A stretch of 64,000 nucleotides of DNA. Origin: JAWVFM01 sp963771655. Its GTDB lineage: Bacteria > Actinomycetota > Thermoleophilia > Solirubrobacterales > 70-9. A program made the translations under genes and the position numbers. This document shows positions 1 through 8,516 of this stretch, piece by piece (positions within the stretch are counted from its first letter, which is position 1; each line of letters begins with the position of its first letter). The DNA is taken from positions 124,001 through 188,000 of the forward strand of contig CAVYUG010000001.1 of the NCBI GenBank assembly GCA_963771655.1, in the 5' to 3' direction. The notes under the pieces are model-generated. The model did not search any database, was not told the DNA's origin, and saw only the letters and a list, made by a program, of their open reading frames with translations.

Positions 1-631
1 CCTCCCGCGTCCCGCCCGCGGTGACGAGAACCCTCAGTCCGTCCCACGGCCCGCGCGCTCGCGGCAGCATCGACCCGACGGTCGCGAGGAGCCTCTCGGG
101 GGCGGGAAGCCGGCCGACGCCATGCTCGCCCCTCGACGCGAGCGGTCCGTCGTCGGGATCGATGACCATGATCCCGCGCGACCGCAGCGTCTCGAGGTTC
201 GCCTGGGTCGCGGCGTCCCGGTACATGCGGTCGTTCATCGCCGGCGCCACCGCGCGGGGCGCCTGGCAGGCGAGGAAGGTCGTCGCGAGGAGCGAGTCGC
301 AGATCCCGGCGGCCAACTTCGCGACCGTGTTCGCGGACGCGGGCGCGACCAGGAACGCGTCGGCGTTGGCGGCGAGCTCGAGGTGGCCGATCGGATCATG
401 ATCGGGCGCGGCCTCGCCTGGAAAGGCACCGCCCATCGGGTCGCGGGAGAACTCGTCGACGAGCACCGGCGCGCCCACGATCCCCTCGAACGACGCGCGG
501 CCCACGAATCGCTCGGCCGCCGGGGTCATGACGACCCTCACGGCGTGTCCGGCGCGCGTCGCGAGGCGGGCGAGCTCGATCGCCCTGTACGCGGCGATGC
601 CGCCGCTGACGCCGAGCAGGATCCGCGCCAC
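1..631 (-). CDS. coaBC: CoaBC, phosphopantothenoylcysteine decarboxylase/synthetase (N-terminal part)
   Basis: Bifunctional coenzyme A enzyme: CoaB couples cysteine to 4'-phosphopantothenate and CoaC decarboxylates the product with FMN. Only about 210 codons are inside the window; the gene runs off the left edge. Visible are the flavodoxin-like CoaC signature SGGIAAY (residues 9-15), a histidine in GHLELA (residue 83) at the position of the CoaC catalytic His, PASANT (97-102) and PAMN (130-133). The sequence then enters the CoaB start motif VTAGGTRE. A GTG start at 631 was chosen because it directly precedes the first beta strand and has a GGGG-rich site just upstream. It follows rpoZ by 23 bases and belongs to the mihF-gmk-rpoZ-coaBC group. 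Confidence 0.93.
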   Translation of the reverse strand, partial: MARILLGVSGGIAAYRAIELARLATRAGHAVRVVMTPAAERFVGRASFEGIVGAPVLVDEFSRDPMGGAFPGEAAPDHDPIGHLELAANADAFLVAPASANTVAKLAAGICDSLLATTFLACQAPRAVAPAMNDRMYRDAATQANLETLRSRGIMVIDPDDGPLASRGEHGVGRLPAPERLLATVGSMLPRARGPWDGLRVLVTAGGTRE

Positions 632-654
632 TGCCGCCCCTGGCTTGCGCCGCC

Positions 655-885
655 CTAGGCGCGGTAGTGGTAGTTGAGCTTGCCCGTGGCGAGCTCTTCG
701 AGCGCGATCGTCAGGTAGTTGCCCGACTGGGTCTCGACCATCGGTGGCGTGTATTCCTCGTAGCTGCCCTCGCCGAGAGCGCGGTAATAGCTGTTGAGCT
801 GGCGTGCCCGCTTCGCCGCGACGAGGACGGCGGCGTAGTGCGAGTCGGTCCGCTCGAGGAGCTTGTCTACGCGTGGCTTGATCAT
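655..885 (-). CDS. rpoZ: RNA polymerase omega subunit
   Basis: Small omega subunit that helps assemble and stabilise the beta' subunit of RNA polymerase. The 76-residue product has the usual actinobacterial length. It carries the N-terminal P-R-x-D-x-L-L-E helix start and the conserved C-terminal I-A-L-E-E-L block followed by GKL. The ATG at 885 overlaps the gmk stop codon as ATGA, so translation is probably coupled to gmk. The gmk-rpoZ-coaBC order is standard in Actinomycetota and supports the call. Confidence 0.95.
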   Translation of the reverse strand: MIKPRVDKLLERTDSHYAAVLVAAKRARQLNSYYRALGEGSYEEYTPPMVETQSGNYLTIALEELATGKLNYHYRA

Positions 886-1454
886 GTGGAAGGTGATTGT
901 AGGGAGAGCTCGTCGCGGACTATCCGCTCGAGCTCAGTCGCCGCATGGTCGATGTCATCGTTCACCACGACGTGCGGGAACTCACCGCGCGCCGCAAGCT
1001 CGCTCTTCGCCACCTCGAGGCGCTCGGAGATCTCCTGCGGCGAGTCCGTGCCGCGCCGCTCGAGCCGCGTGCGCAGGGAGTCGGCGTCGGGCGGAGCGAT
1101 GAAGACCTGCACCGACTCCGGCATCGCCGCGCGGACCTGCCGGGCGCCCTGGACCTCGATCTCGAGCACGACCGAGCGCCCGCCGGCGAGCCGCGTCTCG
1201 ACCTCGCTTCGGAGCGTTCCGTAGCGGTTGCCGCTGTAGGCCGCATGCTCGAGGAAGTCGCCGGCCCGAACCCGCTCCTCGAACTCCCCCGTCGAGAGGA
1301 AGTGGTAGTCGACGCCCTCGGCCTCGCCGTCGCGTGGGCGCCGGGTCGTGGCGGAGACGGACAGCTCCAGGTCGGGCACGCTCGCAAGGACGCGCTTGAT
1401 CAGCGTCCCCTTGCCGACGCCCGAGGGCCCGGTGATGACGAAGACGCGTGCCAC
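882..1454 (-). CDS. gmk: Guanylate kinase
   Basis: Phosphorylates GMP to GDP with ATP in the cytosol. The 190-residue product begins with the P-loop GPSGVGKG at residues 9-16, followed by the S-x-S-x-T-T-R-x-P-R GMP-binding motif and the V-D-Y-H-F segment, all in family order. The start is a GTG at 1454; a longer open frame exists, but it would overlap mihF and lacks family sequence before the P-loop strand. The stop overlaps the rpoZ start. Length is normal for the family. Confidence 0.95.
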   Translation of the reverse strand: MARVFVITGPSGVGKGTLIKRVLASVPDLELSVSATTRRPRDGEAEGVDYHFLSTGEFEERVRAGDFLEHAAYSGNRYGTLRSEVETRLAGGRSVVLEIEVQGARQVRAAMPESVQVFIAPPDADSLRTRLERRGTDSPQEISERLEVAKSELAARGEFPHVVVNDDIDHAATELERIVRDELSLQSPST

Positions 1455-1506
1455 GTTCGCAATCCCTACACGGAAAAGCGGACGGCGCGGGAGATCTCTC
1501 CCCCGC

Positions 1507-1842
1507 CTACCGGCGGAGGAACGCGACGAGCTCGCCGCGCTGGCGCTCGGAGAGGCCCCCAATCGTCTTCGACGGGGAGATCCGGCACTGGGTCAGGATC
1601 TTGTTCGCCTTCACGCGGCCGTACTTCGGGACCGCGACGATCATGTCGAAAGCCTTCGCCGACAGCACATACTCGGGCGGGTCGCGTAGCAATTGCTCGA
1701 TCTTGACCTTGCCGGCCTTGAGGTCCCGCTTGAGCTGGGCGCGGGCCGATCGGATCTCGTTCGCTCGCCGGAGCGCCCTCATCCGCTGTTCGGTGGTCCT
1801 CTCTGGGACGGCGGACGGAGCGGTGTCGACGGCGGGGACCAT
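1507..1842 (-). CDS. mihF: Actinobacterial integration host factor (mIHF)
   Basis: Nucleoid-associated DNA-bending protein of the actinobacterial mIHF family, unrelated to proteobacterial IHF. The 111-residue product ends with the conserved block K-x-K-I-E-Q-L-L, V-P-K-Y-G-R-V-K-A-N, C-R-I-S-P-S-K-T-I-G-G-L and R-Q-R, which holds the H2TH-like DNA-binding fold. The open frame extends 18 codons further upstream, but a TATAAT element lies inside that extension, so the ATG at 1842 is taken as the start. First gene of a mihF-gmk-rpoZ-coaBC transcription unit, the order seen in mycobacteria and streptomycetes. Confidence 0.93.
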   Translation of the reverse strand: MVPAVDTAPSAVPERTTEQRMRALRRANEIRSARAQLKRDLKAGKVKIEQLLRDPPEYVLSAKAFDMIVAVPKYGRVKANKILTQCRISPSKTIGGLSERQRGELVAFLRR

Positions 1843-1854
1843 CCGGCGGCGGCG

Positions 1855-1882
1855 ATTATATGCCCGCGCCTGCGGGGCGCAA
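1855..1882 (-). promoter_or_regulatory. Sigma-70-type promoter of mihF
   Basis: A perfect -10 TATAAT (1855-1860) is separated by 16 bases from a -35-like TTGCGC (1877-1882). The -10 ends 12 bases before the chosen mihF ATG, so the 5' leader would be about 5 nucleotides. The same TTGCGC -35 occurs in the promoter at 50364-50392. It fixes the mihF start downstream of the longer open frame. Confidence 0.75.
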
Positions 1883-1914
1883 GGGGGTTCGCGCAATTTT
1901 CGGGGAAATTCGCT

Positions 1915-1935
1915 TCGACCTTAAGTTGAGGTCGA
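1915..1935 (-). terminator. Hairpin at the 3' end of pyrD
   Basis: A perfect 7-bp inverted repeat (TCGACCT / AGGTCGA) with a 7-base loop brackets the pyrD stop codon. The following bases are A/T-rich for this genome but contain no long U-tract. It could be a weak terminator or a 3' stabiliser for the pyr operon. Confidence 0.4.
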
Positions 1936-2856
1936 GGCAACCGGGTGCGGTCTCGGCCGCGCGGCCGCGTCCGGAGGTCGCTGCCGACGACGCTCGAGCT
2001 CCGCCGCGAGCTCGCTGCGAATCCGCTCGCCCGCGAGCGGATCCAGGAAGCTCGCGGTGCCGACCGCGACCGCGCTCGCGCCGACATCGAGGAGATCGAG
2101 CGCGTGGCTTCCCTCCTCGACGCCGCCCATGCCGATCACGGGCACCGCGACCGCGGCGGCGACCTGCCGCACCTGCTCGAGCGCGATCGCCCGGATCGCC
2201 GCTCCCGATAGACCCCCGCTTCCGCCTCCGAGCCATGGCCTGCCGCTCTCCGGTGCCACGGCATGCGCCTTCAGCGTGTTGACGAGCGAGACGGCCGAGG
2301 CCCGCGCGGCCTCCGCCGCACTGGCGATCTCCGCCGGCGCCGCCACGTTGGGCGTGAGCTTCACGATCAGCGGCGTGTCGGTAAGCGGGCGAACCGCCTC
2401 GACCAGGGCGAACGTCTCGTCCGGGCGCTCGCCGACGATCAGCCCCGACTCGACGTTCGGGCACGACACGTTGAGCTCGATCGCGGCGACCTCGGGCCGC
2501 TCTCCGACCCGGGTGACGAGCCGCGCGAAGCCTTCGCGCGTGGTCGCCATGACCGATACCACGAGCGGGACCGGCAACTCCGCGAGCCGTGGCAGATCGT
2601 GCGCGAGAAAGCCGTCGAGGCCCCTGTTCGGCAGCCCGATCGAGTTGACGAGGCCGGTGGGGCTCTCATAGAGCCGGGGTGGAGGGTTGCCGGCGCGCGG
2701 CTCGGGCGTGATCGTCTTCGAGACGAATGCCGAGAACGGGAAGCTCTCGTAGAGCCCGTCGCCGAAGGCCCGGCGTGCCGTGATCGCGTCGAAGGTCCCG
2801 CTCCCGTTGATGATCGGGTGCTCGAGGCGCAGGCCCGCGATCTCGATCCCGGTCAA
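1921..2856 (-). CDS. pyrD: Dihydroorotate dehydrogenase, class 1B catalytic subunit
   Basis: FMN enzyme that oxidises dihydroorotate to orotate, the fourth step of UMP synthesis. The 311-residue product shows N-G-S-G-T-F near residue 18, the S-K-T-I segment, N-x-x-G-L-x-N-x-G, the active-site loop E-L-N-V-S-C-P-N with the class 1B catalytic Cys, and the FMN phosphate motifs G-G-x-S-G and G-M-G-G-V near the C-terminus. Class 1B enzymes need the PyrK electron-transfer subunit, and pyrK lies immediately upstream with an ATGA overlap. The last 25 residues (R/P/A-rich) are a lineage-specific tail. Last gene of the pyr operon. Confidence 0.95.
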   Translation of the reverse strand: MTGIEIAGLRLEHPIINGSGTFDAITARRAFGDGLYESFPFSAFVSKTITPEPRAGNPPPRLYESPTGLVNSIGLPNRGLDGFLAHDLPRLAELPVPLVVSVMATTREGFARLVTRVGERPEVAAIELNVSCPNVESGLIVGERPDETFALVEAVRPLTDTPLIVKLTPNVAAPAEIASAAEAARASAVSLVNTLKAHAVAPESGRPWLGGGSGGLSGAAIRAIALEQVRQVAAAVAVPVIGMGGVEEGSHALDLLDVGASAVAVGTASFLDPLAGERIRSELAAELERRRQRPPDAAARPRPHPVASTST

Positions 2857-3701
2857 TGCCCCGACCCCGCGACGAGGGCCGTCGCTACGTCATCGGCCCG
2901 CACCACCGGCCCGTCGACGCAGAGGCGCATGAACCCACCGGCCGCGAGGGGAACCGCGCAGCCGAAGCACGCGCCGAAGCCGCACGCCATCGGGGCCTCC
3001 ATCGCCAGCTCCGCGGTGACGCGCCGCGCGAGGCACATCTCGCGCACCGCCTCCAGCATCGCGGGCGGCCCGCACGCGTATAGGGCGGCTCCCTCAGCGT
3101 CGTCACCCTCGAGCAGAACGGCGAGCAGGTCGGTCACGTAGCCCCGGTGCCCGGCGTGCCCATCCTCGCTCGCGAGGCGGATCTCGGAGCAGTCGAAGAG
3201 CTCCAACCCCCCGGCATGCAGCTCGTCGCGAAAGCCGAGGAGGGTTCGTGTCGGGACGCCGGCGCGGGCGAGGCGGCGGCGAAGGATGGCGAGCGGCGCG
3301 ATCCCGATTCCCCCACCCACGAGGATCGCCCCGGGAGCGCCCGGCGCGAGCTCGTCCGGGGCGGAGAACGGCCGGCCGAGCGGGCCCATCACCCACAGCC
3401 CCTCGCCATGCTCGAGCCGGGCCAGCCTGTCGGTCCCCGGGCCCACCGCCTCGGCGAGGAAATCGAGGCGGACGCCGCCGTCACCGGGCTCCGCCGCGGC
3501 GACCGAGAAGGCGCGCGACAGGTAGGGACGGCCTCCGCCCCCGCCCCACCCTCGCTCGGCGGCCAGCATGTAGAACTGGCCCGGGGCCGGCTCTGGGCCC
3601 TCGGGGTCGAGGGCGGAGAAGACGGCGTACCCGCCGGTGTCGCGGCGGCCGGTGACCGCGCAGAGCCGCCGTCCGGGTGGCGCCGTGACCCGCTCGGTCA
3701 C
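2853..3701 (-). CDS. pyrK: Dihydroorotate dehydrogenase electron-transfer subunit (PyrK)
   Basis: Iron-sulfur flavoprotein that passes electrons from PyrD to NAD+. The 282-residue product has an N-terminal FAD-binding beta barrel with R-x-Y-S/L-x-R, an NAD-binding domain with G-G-G-I-G-I-A-P and C-G-P-P-A-M, and a C-terminal [2Fe-2S] site with four Cys (C-G-F-G-A-C-F-G-C, then R-L-C). The GTG at 3701 overlaps the carB stop (GTGA), and its stop overlaps the pyrD start. The open frame extends far upstream inside carB, but only this part is family sequence. Confidence 0.92.
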   Translation of the reverse strand: MTERVTAPPGRRLCAVTGRRDTGGYAVFSALDPEGPEPAPGQFYMLAAERGWGGGGGRPYLSRAFSVAAAEPGDGGVRLDFLAEAVGPGTDRLARLEHGEGLWVMGPLGRPFSAPDELAPGAPGAILVGGGIGIAPLAILRRRLARAGVPTRTLLGFRDELHAGGLELFDCSEIRLASEDGHAGHRGYVTDLLAVLLEGDDAEGAALYACGPPAMLEAVREMCLARRVTAELAMEAPMACGFGACFGCAVPLAAGGFMRLCVDGPVVRADDVATALVAGSGH

Positions 3702-6700
3702 GGAGCCGCCGTGGAGGACGCCGCGGGCACTCCTCGGTGGAGCTCCTGGAGGCACCGGGGCTCGTGTCCGTTCCCTCGCTGGGCCGAGATCGCGCGCACG
3801 GCCGCAGAGGCCCCCGTCATCGTCGTGATGCAGGGGATGCCATGGCGCACGGCCGCGGTGCGAATCTCGTAGCCGTCCGCCCGGGCGCCGCTGCCGGTCG
3901 GCGTGTTGATGACCATGCCGACCTCGCCGCCGCGGATGTAGTCGACGACGTGGGGTGAGCCCTCGGCGATCTTGTTGATCGCCTTCACGGGCACGCCCAT
4001 TCGCGATATCGCCTGCGCGGTGCCGTGGGTGGCGATGATCTGGAGGCCCATGTCGTGGAATCGGGCCGCGAGCTGGGTCGCGGCCGGCTTGTCGGTGTCG
4101 GTGACGGTGATGAAGACCGTCCCGCTCGTCGGCAGGGATACGCCCGCGGCCGACTGCGCCTTGCCGAAAGCGGTTGGAAAGTCGGCCGCGATCCCCATCA
4201 CTTCGCCCGTCGACTTCATCTCCGGGCCGAGTACGGCGTCCGCACCGGCGAAGCGGGCGAACGGGAGCACCGCCTCCTTGACGCTGACGTGACCCTCCGG
4301 CGCATCGGGGATCCGCTGGTCGGCGAGCGACTCGCCAAGCATCAGCCGGCAGGCGATCTTGGCCAGGGGCGCACCGATCGCCTTCGAGACGAAGGGGATC
4401 GTGCGCGAGGCACGGGGGTTGGCCTCGATGACGTAGAGCTTTCCTCCGGCGACCGCGTACTGAACGTTGATGAGGCCGATCACGCCCAGCTCCAGAGCGA
4501 TGCGCCGAGTCACCTCGCGGATCTCCTCGAGCATCTCCTCGCCCAGGCTCATCGGGGGGAGCACGCACGCGGAGTCGCCCGAGTGGACCCCGGCCTCCTC
4601 GACGTGCTGCATGATCCCCGCGACCCTCACGTCCTCGCCGTCAGCCAGGGCGTCGACGTCGACCTCGATCGCGTCCTCCAGGAACCTGTCCAGGAGCAGC
4701 GGGTGCTCCTGGTCGGCCTTCACGTTCGCCTCGAGGTACGCGGCGAGCCCCTCGGGCGAGTAGCAGATCTCCATCGCCCGGCCGCCCAGCACGTAGGAGG
4801 GCCGGACGAGCAGCGGAAAGCCGACGTCCTCAGCGATCGAGACGGCCTCGTCGGCCGAGAGCGCGGTGCCGTAGGGCGGATGGGCGATGTCGAGGCGGCG
4901 CAGGAGCGCTCCGAAGCGGCCGCGGTCCTCGGCCAGGTCGATGGCGTCGACGGGCGTGCCGAGGAGCGGTACGCCGGCCTCCGTGAGGGCGGCGGCCAGC
5001 CGCAGCGGCGTCTGTCCGCCGAACTGGACGATCACGCCCTCCGGCCGCTCGACCTCGACGACGGCGAGGACGTCCTCGACGGTGAGGGGCTCGAAGTAGA
5101 GGCGGTCGGAGGTGTCGTAGTCGGTGGAGACCGTCTCCGGGTTGCAGTTCACCATTACCGCGTCGCGCCCGGACTCGCGCACCGTCATCGCGGCGTGGAC
5201 GCAGCAGTAGTCGAACTCGATCCCCTGGCCGATGCGGTTCGGGCCGGCGCCGAGGATGACCACCGAATCGCGATCGCCCCTCCGGACCTCGCTCGCCGCC
5301 GCTCGCTCGTGCGCCGAGTAGTAGTACGGCGTGCGGGCCTCGAACTCGGCGGCGCAGGTGTCGACCGACTTGTAGGTACGGACAAGCCCATCGGTGCCGT
5401 CACCCTCGAGCGCAAGCGCGCGAAGCTCGCGCAGGAACCAGGGATCGATCGAGGTCCGACCTCCGATCTCGTCCACGGAGGCGCCGCGGCGAAACGCCTC
5501 GGCGACCAGGTCGAAGCGATCCGACGACGGCGTCTCGAGGCGGCGGAGGAGGTCGGCGGCGTCCTCGGGCGGGACCGCCGGTGAATCGAGCTCGCGCGAG
5601 CGCATCGCCTTCGCGAATGACTCGCGGAAGGTCCGGCCGATCGCCATGACCTCACCCACCGACTTCATGTGCGTGGTCAGCGAGCCCTCCGCGCCGGGGA
5701 ACTTCTCGAACGCGAAGCGAGGCACCTTGGTCACCACGTAGTCGATCGTGGGCTCGAAGGCGGCCGGGGTTGCCCGGGTGATGTCGTTCGGGATCTCCTC
5801 GAGGGCGTAGCCGACGGCCAGGCGCGCCGCGATTTTCGCGATCGGGAAGCCCGTCGCCTTCGAGGCGAGCGCCGACGAGCGCGAGACCCGCGGGTTCATC
5901 TCGATGACGACGATCTCACCGCTAGAGGGGTTGACCGCGAACTGGATGTTCGAGCCGCCGGTCTCCACGCCCACCGCCCGGATCACGCGCAGGGCCTGGT
6001 CACGAAGCTCCTGATAGAGGCGGTCGGTGAGCGTCTGCGCCGGCGCCACGGTCACCGAGTCGCCGGTGTGCACGCCCATCGGATCGACGTTCTCGATCGA
6101 GCAGATCACGACGACGTTGTCGTTCCGATCGCGCATCACCTCCAGCTCGAACTCCCCCCAGCCGAGCACCGACTCCTCGACCAGCACCTGGTTGATCGGG
6201 CTCGCGGCCAGCCCCTCCGAGACCACGCCGAGGAGCTCGGTCTCGGTCCGCCCGACGCCGCCGCCCTGCCCGCCCAGGGTGAATGCGGGGCGGACGATGG
6301 CGGGCAGGCCGATGGCCCCGTCGGCAACCCCGGCCTCGACCTCGGCGATCGAGGTGACGATCGTCGACCAGGGGACGCGCAGGCCGGCCTCCTCCATGGT
6401 CTCCCTGAAGGCCTCGCGGTCCTCGGCGCGGTGGATCGCCTCGTAGTCCGCGCCGATCAGCTCGACGCCGTATTGCTCGAGGGTCCCGTCATCGTGGAGG
6501 GCCTTGGCGAGGTTGAGCGCGGTTTGCCCACCGAGGGTCGGCAGCAGCGCGTCGGGACGCTCGCGGGCGATGATCGCCGCGACGGACGGGGGCGTGAGCG
6601 GCTCGACGTATGTCCGGTCGGCGAACTCGGGGTCGGTCATGATCGTGGCCGGGTTCGAGTTGACGAGGACGACCTCGTATCCCTCCTCCCGCAAGACCTT

Positions 6701-6802
6701 GCAGGCCTGCACGCCCGAGTAGTCAAACTCGGCCGCCTGCCCGATGACGATCGGTCCCGATCCGATCAGGAGGATCTTCCGGATGTCCTCGCGCCGGGGC
6801 AT
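3698..6802 (-). CDS. carB: Carbamoyl-phosphate synthase large subunit
   Basis: Makes carbamoyl phosphate from bicarbonate, ATP and the ammonia supplied by CarA; feeds both pyrimidine and arginine synthesis. The 1034-residue product contains two tandem ATP-grasp halves, each opening with a G-x-G-P-I/N-x-I-G-Q motif (S-G-P-I-V-I-G-Q at about 15 and G-P-N-R-I-G-Q in the second half), plus the E-M-N-P-R and E-A-N-P-R metal-binding motifs. The C-terminal MGS-like allosteric domain follows but is slightly short compared with the usual 1070 residues. 58 bases separate it from carA; that gap holds a dispersed hairpin repeat. Confidence 0.96.
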   Translation of the reverse strand: MPRREDIRKILLIGSGPIVIGQAAEFDYSGVQACKVLREEGYEVVLVNSNPATIMTDPEFADRTYVEPLTPPSVAAIIARERPDALLPTLGGQTALNLAKALHDDGTLEQYGVELIGADYEAIHRAEDREAFRETMEEAGLRVPWSTIVTSIAEVEAGVADGAIGLPAIVRPAFTLGGQGGGVGRTETELLGVVSEGLAASPINQVLVEESVLGWGEFELEVMRDRNDNVVVICSIENVDPMGVHTGDSVTVAPAQTLTDRLYQELRDQALRVIRAVGVETGGSNIQFAVNPSSGEIVVIEMNPRVSRSSALASKATGFPIAKIAARLAVGYALEEIPNDITRATPAAFEPTIDYVVTKVPRFAFEKFPGAEGSLTTHMKSVGEVMAIGRTFRESFAKAMRSRELDSPAVPPEDAADLLRRLETPSSDRFDLVAEAFRRGASVDEIGGRTSIDPWFLRELRALALEGDGTDGLVRTYKSVDTCAAEFEARTPYYYSAHERAAASEVRRGDRDSVVILGAGPNRIGQGIEFDYCCVHAAMTVRESGRDAVMVNCNPETVSTDYDTSDRLYFEPLTVEDVLAVVEVERPEGVIVQFGGQTPLRLAAALTEAGVPLLGTPVDAIDLAEDRGRFGALLRRLDIAHPPYGTALSADEAVSIAEDVGFPLLVRPSYVLGGRAMEICYSPEGLAAYLEANVKADQEHPLLLDRFLEDAIEVDVDALADGEDVRVAGIMQHVEEAGVHSGDSACVLPPMSLGEEMLEEIREVTRRIALELGVIGLINVQYAVAGGKLYVIEANPRASRTIPFVSKAIGAPLAKIACRLMLGESLADQRIPDAPEGHVSVKEAVLPFARFAGADAVLGPEMKSTGEVMGIAADFPTAFGKAQSAAGVSLPTSGTVFITVTDTDKPAATQLAARFHDMGLQIIATHGTAQAISRMGVPVKAINKIAEGSPHVVDYIRGGEVGMVINTPTGSGARADGYEIRTAAVRHGIPCITTMTGASAAVRAISAQRGNGHEPRCLQELHRGVPAASSTAAP

Positions 6803-6805
6803 CGC

Positions 6806-6863
6806 TAATCACTTGCGGCGGCTTCGCCGCCTGACACGCTTCTTTCGGCGCTGAAGCACCTCA
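6806..6863 (-). repeat. Two-hairpin dispersed repeat, copy 1 (carA-carB gap)
   Basis: About 50 bases that begin exactly at the carA TGA stop and align at roughly 80% with the element after ruvB (36311-36364). The second hairpin is GGCGGC-GAA-GCCGCC; the first is degenerate. A TGTCAGG/TGTGAGG linker lies between the hairpins in both copies. It fills nearly the whole carA-carB spacer. Confidence 0.6.
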
Positions 6864-7982
6864 TGACACACCCGCGAGCACCACGAACTCGTCGAAGAGG
6901 TGGCGGGCGTCGTGCGGGCCGGGGCCCGCCTCCGGGTGGTACTGCACCGTCCGGGCGGCGACGTCCTTCAGCACGAGCCCCTCCACCGTTCGGTCGTAGA
7001 GGTTCAGGTGCGAGAGCTCCGCGGCGCCGAAGTCGGTCTCCCAGCGCACCGGCTCGTCGGCCTCGAGCCGGGGCTCGCCGTCGGGGCCGCGGACGGCGAA
7101 GCCGTGGTTCTGCGAGGTGATCTCGATCCGGCCCGTCGCGAGCTCCTTGACCGGGTGGTTGGCGCCGCGGTGGCCGAACGGCAGCTTGAAGGTCTCGAGA
7201 CCGACCGCGCGGCAGAGGAGCTGGTGCCCGAGGCAGATGCCGACGACGGGTCGCTTGCCGACCAGGCCGCGAACCGTCCCGACGACGTAGTCGAGCGCCG
7301 CCGGATCGCCCGGCCCGTTCGCCAGAAAGACGAGGTCGGGATCCCGCGCCATCACCTCCTCGGCGCTCGCCGCGCAGGGCAGGAGCGTCAGCCTGCAGTC
7401 ACGCTCACGGAACTGGCGGATGATCGAGCCCTTGATGCCCGTGTCGAGCGCCACGACGTGCGGGCCCTCGCCGTCGAGCTCGACCGGCTCGGCTGGCGTC
7501 ACGGTGCGGGCGAAGTCGGCCCCGGCCATCGACGGCTCGGCCCCGACTCGCTCGGCGGCATCCGCGGCCGTGACCCCGGCGTCGAAGATCCCACCGCGCA
7601 TGGCGCCCGCGTCGCGGATGCGTCGCACGAGCTCGCGCGTGTCGACGCCGCTGATCGCCGCCACGCCGGTGTCGCGCAGCCAGTCGACCCAGCCACCCTC
7701 GGCATCCGCCGCGTCCTCGCCGTTCTTGGCCTCTCGCATGACGACGGCCCTCGCGTGCGGACGATCCGCCTCCATCGCCGCCGCGCTCACGCCGTAGTTG
7801 CCGACGAGCGGATAGGTGAACGTGATGATCTGTCCCGCGTAGGAGGGGTCGGTCACGGCCTCCTGGTAGCCCGTCATCGACGTGTTGAAGACGACCTCGC
7901 CGGTGACCACGTGCGCCGCCCCGCAGAGCTCCCCGTCGAAGCGCGTGCCGTCCTCGAGCAGGAGATAGCCCGCCTCCCCCAT
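6861..7982 (-). CDS. carA: Carbamoyl-phosphate synthase small subunit (glutaminase)
   Basis: Class I glutamine amidotransferase that releases ammonia for CarB. The 373-residue product has the CarA N-terminal domain (E-D-G-T-x-F near residue 10, then F-N-T-S-M-T-G-Y-Q-E) and the GATase domain with nucleophile Cys250 in G-I-C-L-G-H-Q and His349/Glu351 in Y-H-P-E-A. All catalytic residues are intact. The ATG at 7982 directly abuts the isochorismatase stop with no gap, so it sits inside the pyr operon. Confidence 0.96.
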   Translation of the reverse strand: MGEAGYLLLEDGTRFDGELCGAAHVVTGEVVFNTSMTGYQEAVTDPSYAGQIITFTYPLVGNYGVSAAAMEADRPHARAVVMREAKNGEDAADAEGGWVDWLRDTGVAAISGVDTRELVRRIRDAGAMRGGIFDAGVTAADAAERVGAEPSMAGADFARTVTPAEPVELDGEGPHVVALDTGIKGSIIRQFRERDCRLTLLPCAASAEEVMARDPDLVFLANGPGDPAALDYVVGTVRGLVGKRPVVGICLGHQLLCRAVGLETFKLPFGHRGANHPVKELATGRIEITSQNHGFAVRGPDGEPRLEADEPVRWETDFGAAELSHLNLYDRTVEGLVLKDVAARTVQYHPEAGPGPHDARHLFDEFVVLAGVS

Positions 7983-8516
7983 CTACTTCACGAGCTCCTG
8001 CACGGCCTTGAACTCCGGAGCGTCGGAGCTGCCCAGCAGCTCGAACAGCACCGCCTCGACGCTCGTCAGGGTGGCGCCGGCTCGCTCAGCCCGTCGCAGC
8101 GCGAGCGCCGCGTCGCCATCGCTGCGCGATCCGACCGCGTCGGCGACGATCTGCACGTCGGTCCCCGACTCGAGCAGGTCGAGCACGGTCTGGGCGACGC
8201 AGACGTGGGCCTCGATGCCGCATACGATCGCCTGCTCGCGCCCGCCGAGGTCGAACCCCTCGGCGCCGGAGGCCGAGAAGCGCACCTTCTCCAGCCGGCG
8301 AGTCTCGGCGGGAAGGTGCTCGGCGATCTCCGGCACCGTCGCCCCGAGGCCCTTCGGGTACTGCTCGGTCACGATCACCGGTACGCCGAGCTCGCCCGCG
8401 CCCCGCACGAGTGTGCCGACGGCGCTGCCGATCTGGTCGAACGCCGGCACCGCCTTGCGGAATGCCTCCTGCACGTCGATGACGACGAGCGCCGCCCGCT
8501 CCCGGTCCAGCTTCAC
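7983..8516 (-). CDS. Isochorismatase-family cysteine hydrolase in the pyr operon
   Basis: 177-residue isochorismatase-fold hydrolase. The catalytic triad is visible as Asp14 (V-V-I-D-V-Q), Lys77 (L-E-K-V-R-F-S) and Cys106 (G-I-E-A-H-V-C-V). The G-x-E-x-H-x-C signature is typical of the nicotinamidase/ureidoacrylate/biuret-hydrolase superfamily, and the substrate cannot be read from sequence. It is locked into the pyrimidine operon: the GTG start at 8516 overlaps the pyrC stop (GTGA) and its stop abuts carA. An amide-hydrolysing role on a pyrimidine or carbamoyl side product is inferred from position only. Confidence 0.85.
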   Translation of the reverse strand: MKLDRERAALVVIDVQEAFRKAVPAFDQIGSAVGTLVRGAGELGVPVIVTEQYPKGLGATVPEIAEHLPAETRRLEKVRFSASGAEGFDLGGREQAIVCGIEAHVCVAQTVLDLLESGTDVQIVADAVGSRSDGDAALALRRAERAGATLTSVEAVLFELLGSSDAPEFKAVQELVK

